From GCA-2683825 sp965662355 (lineage in GTDB: Bacteria > Planctomycetota > UBA1135 > GCA-002686595): DNA of 64,000 nucleotides. A program made the position numbers and the translations under genes. Every line of letters begins with the position of its first letter. Within the stretch, counting starts at the first letter, position 1. Shown piece by piece: positions 42,511 through 51,210 of the stretch. Under the pieces are notes generated by a model. That model searched no databases, had not been told where the DNA came from, and saw only the letters and a program-made list of their open reading frames with translations. The DNA is taken from positions 186,001 to 250,000 of the forward strand of contig CBFIHP010000001.1 of assembly GCA_965662355.1 (NCBI GenBank). Reading direction: 5' to 3'.

Positions 42511-45255
42511 ATGCAATCGACCGCTGCCCGCCTTCCGTTTCTAGCATTTGCCGCCGTTGTCCCTCTGGGTTTTGGAAACGAAGGCGATGACGAGCTCCTC
42601 GGAAAAAGAGAAAATGCAGCGCTACAACTCTCCGCTCTGCTCGACAGTGCGCGCATCGATAGCCCCCTGATCGGCTTGCAGCCGGCCGAGGACCTGAATT
42701 CCCTGAAGGACCCCGAGCTGGACGTCCTCGTCGAGGAAGGCTTCGAGGAATTCGAGTGGCAGCTCGAGGGTTGGCCCGATTCCTCCGTGGCGGAAGTCGT
42801 GACCAGTCCCGATGGCAAGGGTCGCATGCTGCGCCTGGATGGTGTTACCGACGCCCCCCTGGGCTGGATCTTGCCGGTCGAGCCCGACGCCTTCTATCAG
42901 TTCACACGCTCGGTCCAATTCCAGGGCGAGCCCTTCTGTGACATGTACGTTGTCGAGTCGCGGCTCGAGATGGACGAGACACGTCCGGATCCGCGTACCT
43001 ACTTCCTGGCCGGTCGCGGGGAAGCCCTGAAGATTCACACCGTGCCGCTGGATCGGGATTACCCCGATGGCGAATGGCAACGCGCCAGCGCCAGCTTCTA
43101 CCCGACGCCGCGCACGCGCTCGCTCGCGGTGGTGATCCGTCCTCGCACGGGCGCGGACACGAGAGCGACCGTACTTGAGATGGCTTTCGACGACGTGCTG
43201 CTCGAGCAGGTCTTTCCCAGCCGCAAGGAACGAATCCAGCTCCTGAAAGCGGCTCACCCCGCGCGCAACGCCGACCCGGCACGCGGTCTGCGAAAGTCGG
43301 GCTGGCTCTTGCCCTTGCCCTCGCCCGAGGGGGTACGCGAAGGCGAAGCCGCGGAATCGAACTACAACTGGCGCGAAGCGCTTTACGCTCCGCCCAAGAC
43401 CGAGATCGCCTTCGACCTGACGTTACCCGCGGGAGCCCACCTGCGCCTGGCCTCGGGTTTGGCGCGCGAGACTCCGCCCGGCGCGGCGGCCCGCTTCCAG
43501 ATCGAGTTCACGCCGAAGGACGGGGAGACGGAACAGGTCCTCGATCTCGTTCGCACCGCGAAGATGGAGGAGTGGTCCTGGAACGAGGCCGATATCGACC
43601 TCTCGCCATGGGCCGGAAAGGCGGGCACGCTGGTTCTTCGCACGCTCTCGGAAAAGGGCGACCCCCATCCCCTGTGGGCCAACCCCCGGATTCAACCCGG
43701 CGCCAGCGCATCCGATCCCATGGTGATCCTGATCGCGGTCGACACACTGCGCGCGGATCGCCTGAGTGCGTACGGATACGAGCGCGAGACCACCCCCGCC
43801 CTGGATCGACTCGCCGCCGAGGGTGTGCGCTTCGACCAGGCGCGCTCCAACTGCAACTGGACCTGTCCGTCTTTCGCGTCGATCTTCACGGGACTCGTCC
43901 CCTCTCGGCACGGAGTGTCGTCCTATGGGCCGGCCACGCCCCTCCCCGACGAGCTGATCACACTGGCCGAGCACTTTCAATTCCGCGGCTGGACGACGCG
44001 TTCGATCGCGTACAAGGTGCCCTTGTTCGACGGGAACTACGAACAGGGCTTCGATCAGGCCTTCAACGTGCCGCGCGACTTCATTCGCGGTGAAGAGAAC
44101 CTGGCTCGCGCCCTCGAGTGGCTCGAATCCCACCGGGGAGGTCCGTCCTTCCTGTTCCTGCACTTCAACGACCCCCACCAGCCCTTCATTCAACCCGAGC
44201 CCTTCGACCGCCAGTTCGGCCCGGCACCCGAAACGGTCGGCCTATCGATGCCGCCCGGGGTACCCAGTGGTAGTCAGGAGGATTCGGTGGAGATGTTCTC
44301 CGCTCTGTACGACGGCGCGGTGTCGTACGTCGACAGCTGTATCGGAGGGTTCCTCGACGCCTTGCGCGACCGCGGGCTGTACGAGAACGCCTCGATCGCC
44401 TTCGTCGCCGACCACGGCGAACAACTCTGGGAGCACGGTCGCTTCGGCCACGGAGGCAACCACCTGTACGACGAGATCGTGCGCGTGCCCTTGATCGTCA
44501 AACCACCGGCCAATACCTTCGAAGCGGGAAAGGTCATCACCGCCGAGGTCAGTGGCTTCGACGTGATGCCAACGCTCCTCGAACTGGCGGGCATCGCCCC
44601 CATGGGCAGACTCGACGCGCGCTCTCTGATCCCTTTGATCAGCGGTGCTCGCAAGAGCCTGAACCGCGTCGTCGTCACGGAAACCTCCCAACGCGGTTTC
44701 GCCCTGGTGAACGGCGGCTACAAGTTCGTGCTGCAACCCGGAGGCGTCGAAGAGGCGCTGTTCCATCTTCCCAGCGATCCGATGGAACTCACGAACCTGG
44801 TTGGTGAACGGCCCGAAGAGATGGCGCGCCTGCGCTCCCTGGCGATCGCCTACTTGCTCGAGCATCGTCCCGGCAACTTCCTGCTCGTCCACGCGGGAGA
44901 CAAACCCGCCATGGTTCGGGTTTCGACGCAATCGATGCGCACGTTGGTTGGGCCCCAGTTGAGCTTCGAGACATCCGGCGACGTCGATCAAAGCAGCGCA
45001 CAGCTCGAAGCGAACGCGTGGGCCCTGTTTCAGGTCGAAGGCGCCGCAGCGGACGAAGCGCGGGTCCTGGGCCTCAAGATGCGCGGCAAGCCGCTGGGAT
45101 TCGGACCCTGGGTCGCCGGACGCCTTCCGAGCCTGAAAGGCCCCGGCGTTTGGCGCGTTCATGGCCCGGAAGCCAGCTCCGTCATCGAAGCTAGCGTCAA
45201 CGACATGGACCCGGAGATGCTCGAGGCCTTGCGCCGTCTGGGCTACACCGAGTAG
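42511..45255 (+). CDS. Very large sulfatase-superfamily protein with N-terminal beta domains
   Basis: A 914-residue secreted protein. After a signal peptide ('PFLAFAAVVPLGFG'), residues about 70-390 form two beta-sandwich-like regions, then the alkaline-phosphatase-superfamily domain starts: 'VILIAVDTLRADRLSAYGYE' (D411), 'NWTCPSFASIFTG', 'FLHFNDPHQPF' and 'IAFVADHGEQLWEHG'. The nucleophile position is T451, with a Cys immediately after, so the CxPxR signature is shifted and incomplete. A third beta region follows the catalytic domain and ends 'EALRRLGYTE'. A TTG four codons upstream is an alternative start. An orphan exbD-like gene lies 85 bases downstream. Confidence 0.83.
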   Translation: MQSTAARLPFLAFAAVVPLGFGNEGDDELLGKRENAALQLSALLDSARIDSPLIGLQPAEDLNSLKDPELDVLVEEGFEEFEWQLEGWPDSSVAEVVTSPDGKGRMLRLDGVTDAPLGWILPVEPDAFYQFTRSVQFQGEPFCDMYVVESRLEMDETRPDPRTYFLAGRGEALKIHTVPLDRDYPDGEWQRASASFYPTPRTRSLAVVIRPRTGADTRATVLEMAFDDVLLEQVFPSRKERIQLLKAAHPARNADPARGLRKSGWLLPLPSPEGVREGEAAESNYNWREALYAPPKTEIAFDLTLPAGAHLRLASGLARETPPGAAARFQIEFTPKDGETEQVLDLVRTAKMEEWSWNEADIDLSPWAGKAGTLVLRTLSEKGDPHPLWANPRIQPGASASDPMVILIAVDTLRADRLSAYGYERETTPALDRLAAEGVRFDQARSNCNWTCPSFASIFTGLVPSRHGVSSYGPATPLPDELITLAEHFQFRGWTTRSIAYKVPLFDGNYEQGFDQAFNVPRDFIRGEENLARALEWLESHRGGPSFLFLHFNDPHQPFIQPEPFDRQFGPAPETVGLSMPPGVPSGSQEDSVEMFSALYDGAVSYVDSCIGGFLDALRDRGLYENASIAFVADHGEQLWEHGRFGHGGNHLYDEIVRVPLIVKPPANTFEAGKVITAEVSGFDVMPTLLELAGIAPMGRLDARSLIPLISGARKSLNRVVVTETSQRGFALVNGGYKFVLQPGGVEEALFHLPSDPMELTNLVGERPEEMARLRSLAIAYLLEHRPGNFLLVHAGDKPAMVRVSTQSMRTLVGPQLSFETSGDVDQSSAQLEANAWALFQVEGAAADEARVLGLKMRGKPLGFGPWVAGRLPSLKGPGVWRVHGPEASSVIEASVNDMDPEMLEALRRLGYTE

Positions 45256-45340
45256 CTCACCAGGCGGCCCTGGTTGCAGTCAATTCGGGCCCCACGAGAA
45301 AATCCGTAACTCGATTCAGTCGCGCCTGTAGAGGTCTCTG

Positions 45341-45844
45341 ATGAAGAGAAAGAGATTATCCAAGCCAGGCGATGAGCAGCGCATGGAGCTGACGCCGATG
45401 ATCGACGTCACGTTCCTTCTCCTGCTCTTCTTTTTGTGCACGCTTCAGTTCAAGACGCTCGAAGGCAAACTGCAAGCCTTCCTGCCGAAGGACGCCGGGG
45501 CTGCTTGTGGGGAGACGCACAAGGACTTCGTGCAGGTTGGTGTGCGCGTACATTCGGAGGGCCTGCGCGTTCACGCCAGCGGTCCTTCACAAGGTCAACC
45601 GTGGAGCGTTGGCCCCACGCGCTTCGAATACGAGGGGCGCACATTGATCTACTCTCTCGGGCCGCGCAAAACCTCCTCACTCGACGAGCTCGGTACCTGG
45701 CTCAAGACGTTCCACCGTCAAGATCCTGATAGGCAGTACTCGATCGAAAGTGGTTCGAAGGCTATCTACGGGGACATCGTCCCCGTTGTCGACGCGCTCG
45801 TGACGATCGGCGTCGGTGACCTTCGATTCGCTCGAGGTAGATAG
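45341..45844 (+). CDS. ExbD/TolR-family protein (orphan)
   Basis: A 167-residue protein of the biopolymer-transport ExbD/TolR type. A basic N-terminus and one transmembrane helix (about residues 20-37, 'PMIDVTFLLLLFFL') carry the conserved membrane Asp (D22). A periplasmic domain of about 125 residues ends 'YGDIVPVVDALVTIGVGDLR'. ExbD/TolR normally pairs with ExbB/TolQ to couple proton flow to outer-membrane work. No ExbB/TolQ gene is next to it, so it must use a partner encoded elsewhere. The periplasmic segment contains a Cys-containing insertion ('AACGETHKD') not typical of the family. Confidence 0.85.
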   Translation: MKRKRLSKPGDEQRMELTPMIDVTFLLLLFFLCTLQFKTLEGKLQAFLPKDAGAACGETHKDFVQVGVRVHSEGLRVHASGPSQGQPWSVGPTRFEYEGRTLIYSLGPRKTSSLDELGTWLKTFHRQDPDRQYSIESGSKAIYGDIVPVVDALVTIGVGDLRFARGR

Positions 45845-45958
45845 GGGGACGTGAACGTTGAAAGGCGCCACGGCTGCTTGGCGGGCGGGGAAGCGCCAGC
45901 GAAATGAGAGAAAGCCACGGCCCAAGCGATGGGGTGCCGGCACTCCCTTTGAGTGGGC

Positions 45959-47557
45959 TCAATGCCGGAAGTGTCGCGTGCCCGTGAAGACCATCGGAAC
46001 CCCATGCTCGTTGCAGGCGGCGACGACGGCCTTGTCGCGAATTGAGCCGCCGGGTTGGAGGATGGCGACGACGCCGGCCTCGATGGCGGTTTCGACGCCG
46101 TCGGGGAAGGGGAAGAAGGCGTCCGAACCCAGGACCGAGCCTTGGACCTCGTCACCGGCTTTCTCGACGGCCAGCTTGACCGAGTCGACGCGCGACATCT
46201 GGCCGGCTCCGACCCCGAGGACGCGGGTGCCCTTGACGAGCACGATGGCGTTGGACTTGACGTGCTTGGTCACGAGGTTCGCGAACAAGAGCGCCGCTTC
46301 TTGTTCGGAAGTGGGCTTGGCCTCGGTCGCGTAGTCGAAGTCGGTCGGGGTCTCCGACGAGCGATCGCGATCCTGTACCAGGAAGCCGTCGCGCAGGTGT
46401 TTCAGCTCGTACTCGAGCTGGGGCCGTTGATCCGGTCCCACCGGGCCGCAGGCCAGGAGGCGCACGTTCTTGCCCCACTTGGGGCCCGTGCGCAGCTCCT
46501 CTTCGGCGTCCTTGTCGAAGGAAGGCGCGACGATGGCCTCGACGAAGCGGTTGCCGTCGGTCAGGAACCTGGCGGAGTCGATGTCGAGAGGGCGGTTGAA
46601 GGCCAACACCGATCCAAAGGCGGACAACGGGTCGCCCGACCAGGCCGCTTCGAGGGCGGCGGCTGGGGTGTCGGCACAGGCCGCACCGCAGGGATTGGTG
46701 TGCTTGATGACACAGGCGAAGGGCTCTTCGAACTCGAGGGCCAGCCCGAGGGCGGCGTCCAGGTCGACGAAGTTGTTGTAGGAGAGGTCCTTGCCCCCGA
46801 GAAACTCCGCATGGGCCACGCTGGTGCCGGTCTTGGCCGTGCGGTAGAAGGCCGCGGACTGGTGCGAGTTCTCTCCGTAACGAAGCTGCTTCTCGTAGCA
46901 CTTGCCCGCCAAGGAGAAGCTCGACGGGAAGAGGTTTTCGTCTGAGCGCTCGCCCTCGAAGAGCCAACCCGAAACCGCCGCGTCGTAACGGGCCGTCAGG
47001 CTGAAGGCCTTCTGGGCCAGCTCGCGGCGCAGACCGTCGGAGACGGCGCCGTCCCGCTCCTTCAGTTCGATCGCGACGCGCTCGTAGTCCGTGGGGTCGG
47101 TCACGATTGTGACGAAGGCGTGGTTCTTGGCCGCCGAGCGCACCATGGTCGGCCCACCGATGTCGATCTGCTCGATGGCCTCGGAACGATCGACGGGCCG
47201 TTCGGCGCCGCCCTTGGCGATCGTCTCCTCGAAGGGATAGAGGTTCACGCAGACGAGATCGATCTGTCCGATCCCGTGCTCCTTCATGGCGGCCACATGG
47301 GTGGGCTCGTCGCGGAGCGCGAGAAGGCCGCCGTGGATCTTCGGATGGAGCGTCTTGACGCGCCCGTCCATCATCTCCGGGAAGCCTGTGACGTCCGAAA
47401 CCTCGCGCACGGGCACACCGGCGTCGGCGATCAGCTTGCGGGTGCCCCCGGTCGCGAGGATCTCGACCCCCATGTCGCTGAGGATGCGAGCGAACTCGGC
47501 GCAACCCGACTTATCGGAGACACTGAAGAGGGCTTGGGTGACTTTGGTGGTACTCAT
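45959..47557 (-). CDS. purH: Bifunctional AICAR transformylase / IMP cyclohydrolase
   Basis: A 532-residue enzyme for the last two steps of IMP synthesis. The N-terminal IMP cyclohydrolase half (MGS-like) shows 'ALFSVSDKSG', 'EILATGGTRKLI' and 'DGRVKTLHPKIHGG'. The AICAR formyltransferase half shows 'LRYGENSHQSAAFYR', 'KHTNPCGAA' and 'NAIVLVKGTRVLGVGAGQMS', ending 'VPMVFTGTRHFRH'. Active-site Lys-His in 'KHTNPCGAA' is present. The start overlaps the prfB stop (ATGA at 47554-47557), so translation is coupled. Length and motifs match the family. Confidence 0.97.
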   Translation of the reverse strand: MSTTKVTQALFSVSDKSGCAEFARILSDMGVEILATGGTRKLIADAGVPVREVSDVTGFPEMMDGRVKTLHPKIHGGLLALRDEPTHVAAMKEHGIGQIDLVCVNLYPFEETIAKGGAERPVDRSEAIEQIDIGGPTMVRSAAKNHAFVTIVTDPTDYERVAIELKERDGAVSDGLRRELAQKAFSLTARYDAAVSGWLFEGERSDENLFPSSFSLAGKCYEKQLRYGENSHQSAAFYRTAKTGTSVAHAEFLGGKDLSYNNFVDLDAALGLALEFEEPFACVIKHTNPCGAACADTPAAALEAAWSGDPLSAFGSVLAFNRPLDIDSARFLTDGNRFVEAIVAPSFDKDAEEELRTGPKWGKNVRLLACGPVGPDQRPQLEYELKHLRDGFLVQDRDRSSETPTDFDYATEAKPTSEQEAALLFANLVTKHVKSNAIVLVKGTRVLGVGAGQMSRVDSVKLAVEKAGDEVQGSVLGSDAFFPFPDGVETAIEAGVVAILQPGGSIRDKAVVAACNEHGVPMVFTGTRHFRH

Positions 47558-48655
47558 TTGCCGGCGCGGCGCAGGTAGGCGTGGATGAATTCGTCGATGT
47601 CGCCGTCGAGAACGGCGGAGATGTTGCCCTTCTCGACGTTGGTTCGGTGATCTTTGACCCGTTGTTCGGGCTGCATCGTGTAGGAGCGGATCTGATTGCC
47701 CCAGGCGATCTCGCCCTTCTCGCCATAGAGCTGGGACATCTCCTTGTCCCGCTCGGCATCGCGCATCTTGACCAGCTTGGCCTTGAGCAGCTTCAGGCCG
47801 GTGGCGCGGTTTTTGTGCTGGCTGCGCTCGTTCTGGCAGCGCACGACGATGCCGGTCGGGATGTGCGTGATACGGACGGCCGATTCCGTCTTGTTGACGT
47901 GCTGGCCGCCGGCCCCACCGGCGCGCATTGTGTCGATCTTCAGGTCGGCATCCTTGATCTCGATGTCGATGTCCTCCTCGATGTCGGGGGTGATGTCGAC
48001 CGAAGCAAAGGCCGTGTGGCGCCGGGCCTGGGCGTCGAAGGGGCTGATACGCACCAGGCGGTGGACACCGGTCTCGGCCTTCAGGTATCCGAAGGCGTAG
48101 TCCCCCTTGATCTGGATCGTCGCCGAGCGAATCCCGGCCTCGGGTTCGTCGATGCGTTCGATCTGCTCGCAGTCGTAGCCCTTGGCCTCGGCCCAGCGCA
48201 CATACATGCGCAGGAGGATCTCGGCCCAGTCACAGGCGTCGATGCCGCCCGCCCCCGCGGCGATGGCCAGGAAGGCACCCGCGGAATCGTGGGATCCGCC
48301 CAGCATTACCTGGAATTCGAGCTGGTCGAGCTCCGACTCGGCCTGCTCGGCGGCCTGGGTCAGGTCCTCGAGCACCGCGTCGGCGTCCTCGGCCCCCATC
48401 TCCAGCAGGAGCCCGGACTCCTCGAGCAGGGTCTCGGTCTTGCGGATGGATTCCACGGTCCGGCGGAGCGTTTTCAGCTCGCCCAGAACCTTCTGGGCCT
48501 TCTCTTGCTCGTTCCAGAACTCGGGTTCGTTCTGGAGCGCTACCAGCTCGTCATGTCTCGCTGCCTTGGCAGGGTAGTCAAAGACCCTCCATCAGCTGTT
48601 CGAGACGACGACGGGCGGCGAGAGAGCGGTCTTGGAAGTCACCTAGGCTGGACAT
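47554..48655 (-). CDS. prfB: Peptide chain release factor 2, expressed by programmed +1 frameshift
   Basis: RF2 reads UGA and UAA stops. The gene starts with ATG at 48655, giving 25 codons (MSSLGDFQDRSLAARRRLEQ...), then an in-frame TGA at 48580-48578. Reading resumes at GAC in the +1 frame at 48579 and continues for 341 residues to 47554, making 366 in total, the usual RF2 length. The SPF stop-recognition tripeptide ('RISPFDAQARRH') and the GGQ peptidyl-hydrolysis motif ('AGGAGGQHVNKTES') are intact. Without the shift, only an N-terminally truncated frame from 48456 would be predicted. It overlaps purH by 4 bases. Confidence 0.95.
48578..48590 (-). promoter_or_regulatory. prfB programmed frameshift site
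   Basis: On the minus strand GGAG, then GGT, then CTT TGA C. An internal Shine-Dalgarno-like GGAG lies 3 bases before the CTT P-site codon, and the stop is TGA with C after it. The TGA is codon 26, the same position as in the enteric gene. When RF2 is scarce, the ribosome slips forward one base, making RF2 autoregulate its own synthesis (established mechanism). Confidence 0.93.
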
Positions 48656-48665
48656 GGCGCGCGGA

Positions 48666-48694
48666 AATATACGTCGCGCGAAGCCTCGGTGAAA
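48666..48694 (-). promoter_or_regulatory. Candidate prfB-purH promoter
   Basis: TTTCAC (48694-48689) and TATATT (48671-48666) are separated by 17 bases on the minus strand. The -10 is a 5/6 match and the -35 a weaker one. The start codon at 48655 would lie about 4 bases after the transcription start, and no Shine-Dalgarno sequence precedes it, so the mRNA may be leaderless. Confidence 0.45.
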
Positions 48695-48730
48695 GCTCTC
48701 CCTTGGAGAAAGGGCCTAGGAGGTTTTCCA

Positions 48731-48748
48731 AAGCCCCGAAAGGGGCTT
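48731..48748. terminator. Strong GAAA-loop hairpin between the aminopeptidase-like gene and prfB
   Basis: AAGCCCC-GAAA-GGGGCTT is a perfect 7-bp stem with a GNRA tetraloop (TTTC on the other strand). It sits in the interval after the minus-strand gene ending at 48905 and before the prfB promoter, which fits a terminator for the former. The T-tract is short, so another RNA role is possible. Confidence 0.4.
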
Positions 48749-48904
48749 CTCTGGGGCCCGCTGAGGGTGACGGCCGACGTGGGCAGAGGTGCGGGTCTTG
48801 TTGTTTTGAACGGACCCACGTCGACCGTCATGTACCAGCTTGGGCATGCCATCGGCATGAGCTCCCCGAGGTCCCAAGGTGGATCTCGAGGTTTTTGAAT
48901 AGAA

Positions 48905-50272
48905 CTAGTCGCGACGCCCTTCCATCCAATCGAAGACACCGCGTTCCTTGATACGGGACTCGATCTCCTTGCGCTCGCGAGGCACGTTCTCGGTGAGCAC
49001 CCGGGCACCGTTTTCCGTGATCAAGACGAGGTCCTCGATACGGACACCGGTCGATCTTCCACGGTCGTAGAGTCCCGGCCCGATCGAGATGACGACACCG
49101 GGCTCGAACGGCTGGCGATGGGACGGATCGACGGGCTCGAGTCCGACGAAGTGGCACGAGAAGTGGCGACGCAGCTGAAAGAGCCCGTGACTGCGAAACA
49201 CCTTCGTGATGGCACCATCGACATCGACCAGCTTGGCTCCGGGCTTGGCGGCCGCGATGCCGGCCTTCTGGGCTTCGAGCACGACGTCGTAGATCTCCGC
49301 CTGATAGGTCGAAAAGACCCCGCTGGCGGGCCAGGTGCGCGTCAGGTTGCTGGCGTAGTGATCGACCTCGGAACCAAATTCCACCAGAACCAGCTCGCCG
49401 GCCACCAGCTCGCGATCGGAGGTGCTCGCCAGCATCGTCGTCTGGCGTCCTGACTGCACGATCGGCGGGAAGGCCGAACCGTCGGCGCCGGCACGAATCT
49501 GGGTCAGGTTCATCAGCGCGACCAGGTGCGAGGCCGGAACGCCCGGGCTCGTCGAACGCATGGCCTCTTCGATGGCGAGGGCGCCGATGCGACCGGCTTC
49601 CGCGAGGGCCGTGATCTCGGGCGCTTGCTTGATCCAGCGCATCTCCCTCAACGCCGGAGCCAGATCGACGATGCGGACGTCGAGACGTTGCCTCAGACGC
49701 TCCGCGAGCTGGTCGGCACGGTTGACGCGACCATCGAGGCGGTCCATCTTGCGCTGGCGCTCGAAAGCGTAGGCGCGGTGCTGGGACTCGCCCATCGTGA
49801 TGGCGGGATACAGCGCCAGCCCGAGGGTCTCACGCTCGCCCAGAAGCTCCTCGACGAGGGCGATCAGCTGGGCGTTGGTCTCCGCGTCGTTGCGCGTGAT
49901 CTCGGTGAAGCCCGTCAAGGGAGCCACCCAGGCGTCCTCCGCGTCCCACAGATGACCCGAGCGGGCTTCCCGCCAGGGGTCCGGCGGCGGCAAGAGCAGG
50001 ATCTCCCGACCGGTCTCTCCGTCGAGGATCAACGCGGTGTCGGGGCTCTCGATGCCCGTCAGGTACCAGAACGTGTCGTCCTGATGAAAACCATCGCTCG
50101 AACGCGGGCGCCCCAGGCCGCGGAAGAGCATCAACTCGCCGTCCATCCGGCGCATGAGCTCGGCACGGCGCTCACTGTGGAATTCCTTTCCAAGGCCGCA
50201 CTCCTTCTGGGGAGCAGCGAGGCCTGACAACGAGCAGAGGGCGAGAAGGGGGAGTGCGTTTCGTATCATCAC
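48905..50272 (-). CDS. Secreted Xaa-Pro aminopeptidase-like protein lacking metal ligands
   Basis: A 455-residue M24B (PepP-type) protein with a signal peptide ('LPLLALCSLSGLA'). The N-terminal domain and the pita-bread C-terminal domain are both present, but of the five metal ligands only H374 ('HFSCHFVGLEP') and E413 ('GVRIEDLVLITENG') remain. The first Asp is E298 ('VLVEFGSEVD'), the second is N309 ('ASNLTRTWP') and the Glu of the usual 'TIEPGLY' is G398 ('VISIGPGLY'). The substrate His of the usual 'LHY' is also missing ('TTMLAST'). I read these codons directly in the sequence. It is probably a binding protein or pseudoenzyme rather than an active peptidase. Confidence 0.85.
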   Translation of the reverse strand: MMIRNALPLLALCSLSGLAAPQKECGLGKEFHSERRAELMRRMDGELMLFRGLGRPRSSDGFHQDDTFWYLTGIESPDTALILDGETGREILLLPPPDPWREARSGHLWDAEDAWVAPLTGFTEITRNDAETNAQLIALVEELLGERETLGLALYPAITMGESQHRAYAFERQRKMDRLDGRVNRADQLAERLRQRLDVRIVDLAPALREMRWIKQAPEITALAEAGRIGALAIEEAMRSTSPGVPASHLVALMNLTQIRAGADGSAFPPIVQSGRQTTMLASTSDRELVAGELVLVEFGSEVDHYASNLTRTWPASGVFSTYQAEIYDVVLEAQKAGIAAAKPGAKLVDVDGAITKVFRSHGLFQLRRHFSCHFVGLEPVDPSHRQPFEPGVVISIGPGLYDRGRSTGVRIEDLVLITENGARVLTENVPRERKEIESRIKERGVFDWMEGRRD

Positions 50273-50442
50273 GGAAGGCGTAGGTTAGGAGCCTTGGATT
50301 GAAGCGACTACTTCGGTCGGCGGTGGCACCGGCCTTGCGTGCGTTGCAAGGTCCGAACGTTCCGCGAACGCACAGAGACTCCCCATACCATCGAGGCGGA
50401 AGAACCTTCCAGTCGCGCGAGCACAGAGCTACGGTAGCCCCC

Positions 50443-51210
50443 ATGCGCTTCCCCGAGCCCCCCCTCGAAGCACGCTTTCTGCGGCGGTACAAACGCTTCT
50501 TCGCCGACGTGGAACTCGCGAACGGCGAGGTCCTGACCGCCCACTGTCCGAACACCGGGGGACTCCTGGGTTGCTTGAACGAAGGCGCGCCGGTTTGGCT
50601 GCGCGATTCGAAGAGCGAGACACGCAAGCTGCGCTACACCTGGCAGGCGATCCAGGCGGAAGATACCTGGATCAACGTCGACACGGCCCTGCCTAATCGG
50701 GTCGTCACCGAGGCGATCGAAGAGGGTCGCATCCCCGCCTTCGCGAACCATCGTGAACTGCGCCGTGAAGTTCCCTATGGAGATCGCAGCCGCATCGATC
50801 TTCTGGTAACCCAGGCCGACGGAAGTCCCTGCTATATCGAAGTCAAGACCACAACCCTGGCGAAGGACGGCGTCGGTCTTTTCCCCGACGCGATCACCGA
50901 GCGCGGCCGCAAGCATCTGGGCGAACTGGCTCGCCTCGCTCGCAAGGGCATTCGCGCCGTGCAGTTCTTCTGCATCAGCCGCGAGGATGTGCGTGCGATC
51001 CAACCCGCCGACTTCATCGACCGCGAGTACGGCAAGGCCCTGCGTCGGGCCATACGAGCCGGTGTCGAGGTGCACGCATGGATCTCTACCGTGAAGCCGA
51101 TGGAATTCAGGGTGACGCGCGAAGTCCCCTTCGAACTTCCCGCGCTGCCTGCTCTCGCCAAGAAGAAGAAGCGGGCCAAGAGGCGGACAAAATCCGGCGC
51201 CAGCCGATGA
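50443..51210 (+). CDS. sfsA: SfsA-family DNA/RNA nuclease-like protein
   Basis: A 255-residue protein of the sugar-fermentation-stimulation family. An N-terminal OB-like domain has 'RFFADVELANGEVLTAHCPN' and 'TGGLLGC'. A PD-(D/E)xK nuclease-like core has 'SRIDLLVTQADGSPCYIEVK' plus 'TTTL', followed by 'GLFPDAITERGRKHLGEL'. The tail is strongly basic ('AKKKKRAKRRTK'), consistent with nucleic-acid binding. I chose the ATG at 50443 because homology starts there (MRFPEPPLEARFLRRYKRF). Its stop overlaps the start of the LOG-family gene (ATGA at 51207-51210). Confidence 0.92.
   Translation: MRFPEPPLEARFLRRYKRFFADVELANGEVLTAHCPNTGGLLGCLNEGAPVWLRDSKSETRKLRYTWQAIQAEDTWINVDTALPNRVVTEAIEEGRIPAFANHRELRREVPYGDRSRIDLLVTQADGSPCYIEVKTTTLAKDGVGLFPDAITERGRKHLGELARLARKGIRAVQFFCISREDVRAIQPADFIDREYGKALRRAIRAGVEVHAWISTVKPMEFRVTREVPFELPALPALAKKKKRAKRRTKSGASR

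Noticed and set aside
42264..42516. Minus-strand frame continuing upstream of the PQQ propeller start
   Set aside because: It has no signal-like or conserved N-terminus; the ATG at 42248 suits a short signal peptide better.
46152..47504. A 450-residue Arg-rich open frame within purH
   Set aside because: It is an out-of-frame reading of purH, with an unnatural Arg content.
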